Of a DNA stretch of 13,437 nt, positions 7,612 to 13,437 are shown in pieces. The notes beneath the pieces are model-generated. The model had not been told where the DNA came from. It worked only from the letters and a program-made list of their open reading frames with translations, and ran no database searches. Position numbers and translations under genes: made by a program. Numbering within the stretch: the stretch's first letter is position 1; every line of letters starts with the position of its first letter. The stretch is from Candidatus Levyibacteriota bacterium (GTDB lineage Bacteria; Patescibacteriota; Microgenomatia; Levybacterales; UBA12049), in NCBI GenBank assembly GCA_016182225.1, contig JACOXV010000041.1, positions 1-13,437 of the forward strand. Direction: 5' to 3'.

Positions 7612-7725
7612 TTGAATAAGCAAATAAAATTTAAAATAAAAGAACTCCCAACTCCAGTAATTGCCCTAAAGCAGGGTAGCTCTTGTGGGATTAGCGTTTT
7701 AGTTAAAAAGCAAAAAAAGAGTTAA
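7612..7725 (+). CDS. Candidate TOMM/LAP precursor peptide, 37 residues
   Basis: A small gene between the cluster promoter and the first modification enzyme. TTG at 7612 is preceded by AGAAGGTGA (7598-7606), eight of nine bases of the ideal Shine-Dalgarno, at five-base spacing. An in-frame GTG at 7603 lies within that site and is less likely. The peptide is strongly cationic: nine Lys and one Glu, no Asp or Arg. An amphipathic first half (FKIKELPTPVIAL, residues 7-19) could be a leader recognised by a winged-helix domain. Residues 22-28, GSSCGIS, hold the only Cys and three of the four Ser; the tail is Lys-rich. Gly-Ser-Cys-Gly is the kind of site that microcin B17 synthetase turns into a fused oxazole-thiazole. 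No family was recognised; the assignment rests on position, size, expression signals and composition. There is no Cys- or Ser-rich core of the streptolysin S kind, which is a reason for caution. Confidence 0.6.
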   Translation: MNKQIKFKIKELPTPVIALKQGSSCGISVLVKKQKKS

Positions 7726-7769
7726 ATTATATTTCTGCCTAGCACAAGCGTTTGTAATGTGTATATACT

Positions 7770-8879
7770 GTGGCTAAAAAAAATCATTCAAAGAAATATA
7801 AAACAAATTATTGGTTAAAAGCATATGGTTCTTCGGAAAACCAAACTGGCGTGACCGTTGAAGACCTCTTAGATAAAAGAAAGTTTCTCTTGCAAGAAGG
7901 AATTTTTCTTTATGTCTTGAATTGCTGCTTTAAGTTTAGAACGATCCCCGAGATTATAAAGTACATCCACAATCAACTTAAGTTATCTAACGAAATCGCA
8001 AGGACAATTGTTAGTCAGTTAATAGATTTGAACCTACTAGTTGATAGTAAATCAAAAAGTTACAAGGTTGAAAAAAAAGCAAAGCTATGGATTAAGTACG
8101 GATGGGAGGATGCCCTAGACTACTTTGTTTCAATAAAAGATTATCCTTTCCTGGACTACGGATCCTCAGAAGCTGCCTATGTTGATAATACGCTGATGGA
8201 AAAGTATATTAAAAACGATCCTGTTCCCCCTATATATAAAAAATATAAAGGTGCAAAGCAAGTGAAGTTAATGTCTAACGATAAATCTCTAGAAAAAACT
8301 AATATAGGAATCTTATTGGAAGATAAGGTGTTCGATATAAGTAGGGGTAACTTGGATCTTACAAAAAGACAAATTTCCAATATCTTATTTTATTCTTTTG
8401 GAGAAATGGGAATAGTCGAGTATCCTTTGCAAGGAAAGTTCTTAGTAAAAACTAATCCTTCCGGTGGCGCTCGTCACCCAACTGAGGTGTATTTTATTTC
8501 CTTAGATTCCGAAATAAAAAAAGGAATTTATCACTATTCTGTTAAGAACAATTCCTTAGAGGACATGAAGATTAATTTTAGTGATGAAAAGCTAAGGGAG
8601 ATAATTTTTGAACTAAAAACCGGGCCGAATTTTCCTGTAAAAGCTGTATTAATTGTAAGCGCAATTTTTCCTAGAAGTATGTGGAGATATAGGGAATCAA
8701 GATCCTATAGGGTAATATTGCATGATTTGGGGCATATTTTCGAAAACTTAAAAATCATAGCGAAAGCAGCAAATGTTAATGCATATTTCGGACATGGTTT
8801 TAAAGATGAAGAACTGGAAAAATTATTAAAAATTGATAACTCTAAGGAAGCAGTTTTTAAGTTTATTGCAATCGGTTAA
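7770..8879 (+). CDS. SagB-type FMN azoline dehydrogenase, first copy
   Basis: A 369-residue member of the nitroreductase-fold SagB/McbC family, which oxidises peptide thiazolines/oxazolines to azoles with FMN. Residues ~38-92 look like a PqqD/RRE-like winged helix (helix, RTIPEIIKYI, then VSQLIDLNLLVD). Next comes the SagB linker WEDALDYFVS and PVPPIYKKYK. The nitroreductase part has NPSGGARHPTEVYF (229-242), the FMN-binding loop; KGIYHYSVK; MWRYRESRSYR (304-314), matching the conserved Lys-Tyr site but with Arg for Lys; DLGHIFENL (319-327) and a terminal FKFIAIG. The usual RRSxRxF loop that binds FMN phosphate is absent: the equivalent region reads LLEDKVFDISRG. The start is GTG 7770, the only start codon after an in-frame stop at 7755-7757, with no Shine-Dalgarno. 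It lies 44 bases after the peptide gene and 6 before the second copy. Confidence 0.85.
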   Translation: MAKKNHSKKYKTNYWLKAYGSSENQTGVTVEDLLDKRKFLLQEGIFLYVLNCCFKFRTIPEIIKYIHNQLKLSNEIARTIVSQLIDLNLLVDSKSKSYKVEKKAKLWIKYGWEDALDYFVSIKDYPFLDYGSSEAAYVDNTLMEKYIKNDPVPPIYKKYKGAKQVKLMSNDKSLEKTNIGILLEDKVFDISRGNLDLTKRQISNILFYSFGEMGIVEYPLQGKFLVKTNPSGGARHPTEVYFISLDSEIKKGIYHYSVKNNSLEDMKINFSDEKLREIIFELKTGPNFPVKAVLIVSAIFPRSMWRYRESRSYRVILHDLGHIFENLKIIAKAANVNAYFGHGFKDEELEKLLKIDNSKEAVFKFIAIG

Positions 8880-8885
8880 ATAAAT

Positions 8886-9953
8886 ATGAAAACAAAAAAA
8901 TATAAATTAAACACGTTATTTATTGGAAGATGGAAAAATACATCGGAAATCATTTATAAAAACACTTTAAACGAAAAAGGTTTTACATTCAATTTCTCAG
9001 TCTTTGAATTACTTTTGTTTTGTAGTAAGCCAAGAGATCTATCGTCGATAGTTAAAGTATTTAAAAAATATTCAAAATTAGACCAAAAAGATGCAGAAGA
9101 AGCCATTCAAAAACTAATAGATATAGAATTTCTAACTGAAGAAAATGACAAGTATTCATTCTGGGCTGAAAGAAACTGGAAAAATGCACTAGATTTTCAC
9201 TTATTAACCTCAAATACTAAGTTTGTTGATATGGGACAAAATAATGAGGCTACTTTAAAAATTGATCATTTAAAGCAGTATCTTAAGATTTCAAGGGTGC
9301 CCCCATTGTATAAGGAATATAAGGAATCAATTATGCTTCCTAAACCAGAAAAAATAACTTCAGAACTGGGAGAAGTGCTTCTCAATAGAAGAACAACGCG
9401 TGTATTTGAAGATTCATCTATAACCTCGGTTCAGTTGTCTTCTATTTTATTTTACTCATCCCAGGCAGTTAAAGTAATTAGAGATTATGTAGAATCGATC
9501 AAGAAAATGAGTCCACTTATATTAACCTTATCCTCTTATACCCCATGTGAAATTTATTTTTATGCAAATAAAATTGAAGGAATAGAGTCTGGAATTTATC
9601 ATTATAATATTAGAAAACACAATATGCATTTGATAAAAAGGGGAAAATATAATGCATTAATGAAAAAAATAGCCATTGGACAGGGAGTAGAGAATGCCAG
9701 CGCTATATTTCTGATTTCCAATGTTTTCGAAAGATATATGTGGAGATATAGAAATTCAAGAGCATATAGAAATTTATTAATAGAAACGTCATCTTTGGCC
9801 CAGAGAATTATATTAACTACAGAAGCGATTGGATTAAAGCAATTTCTAACGCCAGCAATAAGAGATTCAATGGCGGACAATTTATTAGGTCTAGATGGAT
9901 ATTCAGAATCTGCTACGTATTTAGTGGCAGTGGGAAATAAATATAAAAGATAA
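8886..9953 (+). CDS. SagB-type FMN azoline dehydrogenase, second copy
   Basis: A 355-residue paralogue of the preceding gene, same layout: winged-helix-like N-terminal domain (around residues 36-83, FELLLFCSKPRDLSSIVKVF and EEAIQKLIDIEFLTE), SagB linker WKNALDFHLLTS and RVPPLYKEYK, then the nitroreductase domain. It keeps the FMN phosphate loop NRRTTRVFED (167-176), exactly what the first copy lacks, but its second FMN loop is degenerate: LTLSSYTPCEIYF where the first copy has NPSGGARHPTEVYF. SGIYHYNIR, MWRYRNSRAYR (285-295) and terminal TYLVAVG are kept, while the DLGH stretch has become ETSSLAQ. It starts six bases after the first copy and its stop TAA directly abuts the YcaO ATG. Probably it works as the partner of the first copy rather than as a separate enzyme. 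Confidence 0.8.
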   Translation: MKTKKYKLNTLFIGRWKNTSEIIYKNTLNEKGFTFNFSVFELLLFCSKPRDLSSIVKVFKKYSKLDQKDAEEAIQKLIDIEFLTEENDKYSFWAERNWKNALDFHLLTSNTKFVDMGQNNEATLKIDHLKQYLKISRVPPLYKEYKESIMLPKPEKITSELGEVLLNRRTTRVFEDSSITSVQLSSILFYSSQAVKVIRDYVESIKKMSPLILTLSSYTPCEIYFYANKIEGIESGIYHYNIRKHNMHLIKRGKYNALMKKIAIGQGVENASAIFLISNVFERYMWRYRNSRAYRNLLIETSSLAQRIILTTEAIGLKQFLTPAIRDSMADNLLGLDGYSESATYLVAVGNKYKR

Positions 9954-11720
9954 ATGATCTATTTCCATAACGCAAAATCTGAAGAACTCTATAAATCGAT
10001 ATTAAATTTTTTTCCTCACATAACGAAATTTATTAGTAGAGTAGCTAATGATTACAATGTTTTAATATTGGATGATGTACGCGATGGTGACTTTTTGGAG
10101 AAATACCTGAACTTAAATAACAAAGGCATCTTTTTTATATATAAAAAAGATGATTATCTTTTCTTCGGACCAATACTAAAATCTATCTTTGATGCCTGTC
10201 CTTATTGCCTCCTATTGACTTTAGCTTCAGACGAAAATTCCGTAGATGCCCTTAAAAGAAAAAATAGAATAATTAATATTAACAGAAAAATTAATCCCAA
10301 AATTAAAACAATTGAGAAATTTATTACTACAATAGATTTATCAACAGGACAAGTGCTGTATTTGAAAATACCAATGTCTCATCCTGCTTGTAGTCATTTT
10401 TTTAACAAGAAAAATACTAAAGTAATTAGAAAAACAAATCTTTCTACGAATAAAATTATTAAGGATATTTACGATTCTGATGTAGGAATAATAAGAGAGC
10501 TGAAGTCCCTAAAAGATATATCCAGCAAAAAATTTGTAAAAAAAATGGGGAAAAATGAAGTCATATTTTCGTGGTTTCAAAATCCAATTTTTTCATTTTA
10601 TCCTGAGGTTAGATTTTTAGATTTAGCTATCGGTTCTGCCATGTCTTATAAGTCAGCTTTGAAAAGGGCTCTGTTTGAATCTATAGAAAGATATTCCGTG
10701 TCTTCTTTCCCTCACACATCTCCTGACTATATTGGTATGTACACTGACATAAAAGAAAATGCTATAAATCCCGAAGCTTTTTGGAGATATTCTGATGAAC
10801 AAATAAAAAATCCTGGTTTTATTTTCAAAAATCCCACCTCCAAAAATATTTTAAACTGGAGATACGCATATGATCTTAAGGGAAAAAAAACACTTATTCC
10901 CGAAGATTATTTGTACATAAATTTAAAAAAACCTTCACGGTTTCACAATAATTCTACAAGCGGATCCGCAGCTCAGGTTAACTTTAATAAAGCATGTTTA
11001 AATGGTCTGCTTGAAATGGTTGAGAGAGATAATATTATGTATCACTGGGTAAAAGGAAATCCCATGTCACATCTTAAACTTTCCGGAATGAGCAGCAAAA
11101 TCTTAGAAAACATATCATTTCTTGACGGGCTTAGATTTGAGGTAAAAATAATTGATGTGTCAAGATTTAATGGATTATTTACATTCATAATCTTATTAGT
11201 TAATAAAAAAAATAAACGTCCTAAGGTTGTATTGGCATCTGCCTGCCATTATGATCCTGAAGAGGCTATACTAAAGACATTTAGAGAAGCAGTAGGATCA
11301 CTTCTTATCTCGATATTTATGGAAGAGAAGAATGGACCAAATGTATTAAGCAGGGAAGATGTTAAAGATCCTGAGGACCATGCGATTTTCTATCGAGAAC
11401 CCTCGAATATTAAATTCTTGGATCACTACATACAAGCTTCCGATGCCTCTTCTATTAAAAGTTTTAAACAAGTATTTAGTGAAAACGAAAACATTCTGGA
11501 GCAGATAACTAATCGACTAAGTGACTTGGGGATAAATGTTTACTTTTATGACTTAACTTTACCTAATATGATGAAATATTCATTAAGTGTAGTAAGGACA
11601 ATATCTCCCGAACTACTTCCTATAATGTTTGGGAGTAGTTATTTAAAGCTTAGTAGAGGATTTGGAAAAAAGTTTGAATACAGCAAAATAGCACTTCAAA
11701 TTCCACACCCATATTCATAA
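9954..11720 (+). CDS. YcaO cyclodehydratase with short E1-like N-terminal domain (C-D fusion)
   Basis: A 588-residue TOMM cyclodehydratase that should use ATP to cyclise Ser, Thr or Cys of the precursor to azolines. Residues ~35-150 look like the E1-like C-protein: LILDDVRDGDFLEKYL, FFGPILKSIFDACPYCLLL (71-89) with one zinc-type CxxC at 82-85, and HPACSHFF (143-150), where the second Cys pair is reduced to one Cys. Residues ~220-588 are the YcaO (SagD-like) domain: YKSALKRALFESIERYS (232-248), STSGSAAQVNF (334-344), NGLLEMVERDNIMYHW (350-365) and ASACHYDPEEAILKTFREAV (428-447) give the ATP/Mg site. It ends in PHPYS, close to the Pro-rich C-terminus of azole-forming YcaO proteins. Fused C-D proteins usually start with an RRE leader-binding domain; there is little room for one here. 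The gene abuts the second SagB gene. Confidence 0.88.
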   Translation: MIYFHNAKSEELYKSILNFFPHITKFISRVANDYNVLILDDVRDGDFLEKYLNLNNKGIFFIYKKDDYLFFGPILKSIFDACPYCLLLTLASDENSVDALKRKNRIININRKINPKIKTIEKFITTIDLSTGQVLYLKIPMSHPACSHFFNKKNTKVIRKTNLSTNKIIKDIYDSDVGIIRELKSLKDISSKKFVKKMGKNEVIFSWFQNPIFSFYPEVRFLDLAIGSAMSYKSALKRALFESIERYSVSSFPHTSPDYIGMYTDIKENAINPEAFWRYSDEQIKNPGFIFKNPTSKNILNWRYAYDLKGKKTLIPEDYLYINLKKPSRFHNNSTSGSAAQVNFNKACLNGLLEMVERDNIMYHWVKGNPMSHLKLSGMSSKILENISFLDGLRFEVKIIDVSRFNGLFTFIILLVNKKNKRPKVVLASACHYDPEEAILKTFREAVGSLLISIFMEEKNGPNVLSREDVKDPEDHAIFYREPSNIKFLDHYIQASDASSIKSFKQVFSENENILEQITNRLSDLGINVYFYDLTLPNMMKYSLSVVRTISPELLPIMFGSSYLKLSRGFGKKFEYSKIALQIPHPYS

Positions 11721-11754
11721 CTGATTCCATATCTACTAATTAAGCGAGAAAAGA

Positions 11755-11801
11755 GATATCATTATATGTGAATAGAGTAAAAAATAGAGAGATATGATAT
11801 C
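11755..11801 (+). repeat. Inverted repeat spanning a start codon
   Basis: GATATCAT (11755-11762) is the reverse complement of ATGATATC (11794-11801), whose ATG is the start of the following membrane-protein gene. A hairpin with a 31-base loop would hide that start codon. The rest of the 73-base gap after the YcaO gene shows no gene and no terminator. AT-rich repeats of eight bases can arise by chance. Confidence 0.25.
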
Positions 11802-11991
11802 AAAAATTAGAGAAGCAAGAGAACGCCATAAGATAATTTCCACGTTGATGGGCATTGTGGGTGTAGTTCTTATTTGGAGAGGTATTTGGACTATTACCGA
11901 TAGTCTTCCTTACTTTAACCATCCCTGGCTATCTTTATTAGTTGGCCTTATATTGGTAATTGTTTCGGGAATATTTTTTAAATTAGCATAA
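11794..11991 (+). CDS. Small two-helix membrane protein, unknown
   Basis: A 65-residue protein not recognised as a known family. A basic N-terminus (MISKIREARERHK) is followed by two hydrophobic segments, about residues 14-33 and 44-64, separated by a short loop with SLPYFNHPW. The positive-inside pattern suggests the N-terminus is cytoplasmic. The start ATG 11794 has a GAGAGA stretch just upstream, a weak ribosome site. It lies 73 bases after the YcaO gene, on the same strand, with no terminator between, so it may share the cluster transcript. In small peptide clusters such proteins are sometimes immunity proteins; nothing in the sequence proves that. The coding signal is fair: two clear helices and a clean frame. 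Confidence 0.6.
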   Translation: MISKIREARERHKIISTLMGIVGVVLIWRGIWTITDSLPYFNHPWLSLLVGLILVIVSGIFFKLA

Positions 11992-12086
11992 TATCTTTTC
12001 GGTATCTAGACATATAAGAATTAACTATAAGTTAGAAATTTTAACCATTTAGGTTTGTTTTTCTGTTTATTTTAGGAATTTAATTC

Positions 12087-12115
12087 TTGACAAAATAGTC
12101 CTTTAGTGGTAATTT
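12087..12115 (+). promoter_or_regulatory. Promoter upstream of the decarboxylase leader
   Basis: A perfect -35 TTGACA (12087-12092), a 17-base spacer, and -10 TAATTT (12110-12115) with an extended TGn (12107-12109). Transcription should begin near 12122, about 95 bases before the decarboxylase ATG. The upstream stretch 11992-12086 contains no gene that I can see. Confidence 0.65.
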
Positions 12116-12121
12116 GTTTTC

Positions 12122-12215
12122 CTAATAGTGAGAACTGTTGAATTTTGTATTAAGTTTAAGAAGGTCATCAGTCTTTTTGACTGAGGCAAATGGCGGTTGA
12201 AGACCGCCTTTTTTT
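12122..12215 (+). ncRNA. Leader RNA or small RNA with two hairpins
   Basis: The predicted transcript from about 12122 contains a first hairpin, TCAGTC (12168-12173) with GACTGA (12179-12184), then a terminator-like hairpin at 12192-12215. It includes a possible 18-codon leader peptide (GTG 12128 to TGA 12182-12184) with three Lys AAG codons in a run of four (AAG TTT AAG AAG) and a stop inside the first hairpin, the general layout of an attenuator. No Shine-Dalgarno precedes that GTG, and no known riboswitch consensus was recognised. It could equally be a free ~95-nt small RNA. Its role is not proven. Confidence 0.4.
12192..12215 (+). terminator. Intrinsic terminator, touching the next start codon
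   Basis: GGCGGT (12192-12197), loop TGAAG, ACCGCC (12203-12208), then seven T (12209-12215): a compact 6-bp GC-rich stem with a U-tract. The next gene's ATG begins at 12216, on the last T. It may end the TOMM-cluster transcript, or act as a regulated terminator in the decarboxylase leader that begins at the promoter at 12087. Confidence 0.75.
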
Positions 12216-13437
12216 ATGGGAAAAATATTTGACGATGGTAGATATGCAGAAAGCCTGCCAATTCTTTCTGTATTGAATAGACAAATGTATGGGGTGATTA
12301 GGTGGTGTACTCCTTCGATCCACCCCATGGTCCCAAAAGTAAATGGAATGTACGACAGTGATATCTCCATTTCTTATCATAGCTTAGGCAATCCGTCTTT
12401 GAACACAGGAATTTTTAAAAAAGCTCATGATCTTGCTGCGAAAGTATATAAAGCAGAGCATACGCTTTTCAGTGTAAATGGTTCAACCGGAAGTAATTTT
12501 ATGGTTCTAAAGGCATTATCTCATCAACTTGGAGAGGTTAACATTCTTGCCCAAAGAAATGTTCATAAGTCATTTTGTGTCGCAGCTGAGGATTATCGAG
12601 TTAATGTAAATTATTTACATCCACACTATGATGATGAGCTTCAAGTTTTTATTCCAAATACAATAAAAGAATTTGAAGAAGGACTGAAGAAATTTCCGGA
12701 AACAAATGTTTTATTTATCTCTAATCCAACCTACGAAGGACTCTCGATAGATCTAGTTAGATTAGTAAAGCGAGTAAGACAGATTAATCCTAAAATAATT
12801 ATTTTTGTGGACGAAGCTTGGGGATCATTATTTTCTTTTTCAGATGAAATGCCTACAAGTGCTATGGAGGCAGGTGTAGATGTATGCGTGCAGAGCGCAC
12901 ATAAAGAAGGTTCTGGACTTCAGCAAACATCCATGATTCATTGGCAGGGAAAAAGATTGTTAAGTAAATTTGTTCTAGACTCTTATAAATCTCTTATTAC
13001 AACAAGCCCCTCATTTCATTTATTGGCCTCAATGGATGCTGCAAGATACCTTATGGAAACACAAGGAAAAAGAATTATTGATGACTTAATTAAAGTTTCG
13101 AGTCTTTTAAGATCAGAGTTTTCCAAAATTAAAGGAATAAAAGTTATAGACTCTGCTTATATAATGAAAAAATATCCCCAAGTTCACTCGACTGATAGAA
13201 CGAAAGTTTTGGTCAATGTAAAAAATACAGGTCTTGCTGGATACGAGATAGCACATAGTTTGGAGAGCGAACAAATGGTGGTAGTCGAAAAATATGAGGC
13301 AGATAATATACTTTTTTTGACAGCTCTTCAGAATACAGAGCATGAGGTTTTTGAGACAGCAGAAAGACTGAAGGTATGTCTTAAGAATCTGAACAAAAAG
13401 AAAAATAAAAATGGAGTTAAATTTCCCAAATTTCCTT
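12216..13437 (+). CDS. Orn/Lys/Arg decarboxylase-family PLP protein, 3' end outside window
   Basis: The frame is open for 407 codons from ATG 12216 to the window end. It belongs to the fold-type I PLP family of ornithine, lysine and arginine decarboxylases. Visible: FSVNGSTGSNFMVLKAL (85-101), with the loop that binds PLP phosphate, RNVHKSF (114-120) with the His that stacks on PLP, FISNPTYEG, FVDEAWGSLFSF (197-208) with the PLP-binding Asp, and VQSAHKEGSGLQQTSMIH (225-242), whose Lys230 should form the Schiff base. The family's C-terminal domain would lie past the window. The substrate cannot be read; products would be polyamines such as cadaverine or agmatine. An in-frame TGA at 12198-12200 rules out a longer start, and no Shine-Dalgarno precedes the ATG, since the terminator T-tract sits there. 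A later start (for example residue 24) is possible but would cut conserved sequence. Confidence 0.85.
   Translation, partial: MGKIFDDGRYAESLPILSVLNRQMYGVIRWCTPSIHPMVPKVNGMYDSDISISYHSLGNPSLNTGIFKKAHDLAAKVYKAEHTLFSVNGSTGSNFMVLKALSHQLGEVNILAQRNVHKSFCVAAEDYRVNVNYLHPHYDDELQVFIPNTIKEFEEGLKKFPETNVLFISNPTYEGLSIDLVRLVKRVRQINPKIIIFVDEAWGSLFSFSDEMPTSAMEAGVDVCVQSAHKEGSGLQQTSMIHWQGKRLLSKFVLDSYKSLITTSPSFHLLASMDAARYLMETQGKRIIDDLIKVSSLLRSEFSKIKGIKVIDSAYIMKKYPQVHSTDRTKVLVNVKNTGLAGYEIAHSLESEQMVVVEKYEADNILFLTALQNTEHEVFETAERLKVCLKNLNKKKNKNGVKFPKFP

Noticed and set aside
7726..7769. Terminator or attenuating hairpin between the precursor gene and the first SagB gene
   Set aside because: Only a weak ACAA/TTGT pairing was found and no T-tract, so I do not call one although such elements occur in related clusters.
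12122..12380. Minus-strand frames of 70-82 codons across the terminator region
   Set aside because: They run through the promoter, the terminator and the start of the decarboxylase gene on the other strand, with no family resemblance.
13113..13343. Minus-strand frame of 76 codons near the window end
   Set aside because: Antisense to the decarboxylase reading frame, which has the catalytic motifs and stays open to the end.
1..13437. CRISPR arrays, tRNA or rRNA genes, insertion sequences
   Set aside because: No regularly spaced repeats, cloverleaf-like sequence, rRNA signature or transposase was seen on reading the window.

Overview
This is a low-GC bacterial window using the standard code: TGA is read as a stop at the ends of the aspartate kinase and dapB genes. 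It holds an aspartate-family amino-acid block on the left and a compact RiPP cluster of the azole-forming (TOMM/LAP, thiazole/oxazole-modified) type on the right. I cannot name the organism from the sequence. AT-rich coding, four-base gene overlaps, the long archaeal/fungal-type Asd and start codons with almost no 5' leader would fit a small-genome uncultured lineage such as a candidate-phyla bacterium, but that is inference.

Positions 1-2580 hold the 3' part of an aspartate kinase gene, then dapB and asd, coupled by ATGA overlaps. The asd reading frame is broken near base 1698 by what looks like a short deletion. Positions 2697-5130 hold a divergent argG-like gene whose end overlaps a class I aminotransferase gene. 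A dapA gene (5102-5986, minus strand) runs into it tail to tail. Divergent from dapA, at 6245, is a homoserine dehydrogenase gene; its last part seems to continue in another frame up to 7511. Kinase, Asd, DapA and DapB make tetrahydrodipicolinate on the way to diaminopimelate and lysine. The aminotransferase could make aspartate or act later in the lysine branch. Hom diverts semialdehyde to threonine and methionine.

Positions 7550-11720 are the most interesting part. A strong promoter (TTGACA-16-TAAAAT) and a near-perfect Shine-Dalgarno precede an unlisted 37-residue lysine-rich peptide with a Gly-Ser-Ser-Cys-Gly stretch, a good candidate precursor. Then come two tandem SagB-type FMN dehydrogenases and a YcaO cyclodehydratase with a short E1-like N-terminal domain. 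The two dehydrogenases have lost different, complementary halves of the FMN-binding signature, which suggests one obligate heterodimeric oxidase. A 65-residue two-helix membrane protein follows. No transporter, leader protease or regulator is visible.

Positions 12087-13437 hold a promoter, a roughly 95-nt leader with two hairpins (the second looks like an intrinsic terminator), and, starting directly on its T-tract, an Orn/Lys/Arg decarboxylase-family gene that runs off the window. The leader could be an attenuator or a small RNA.
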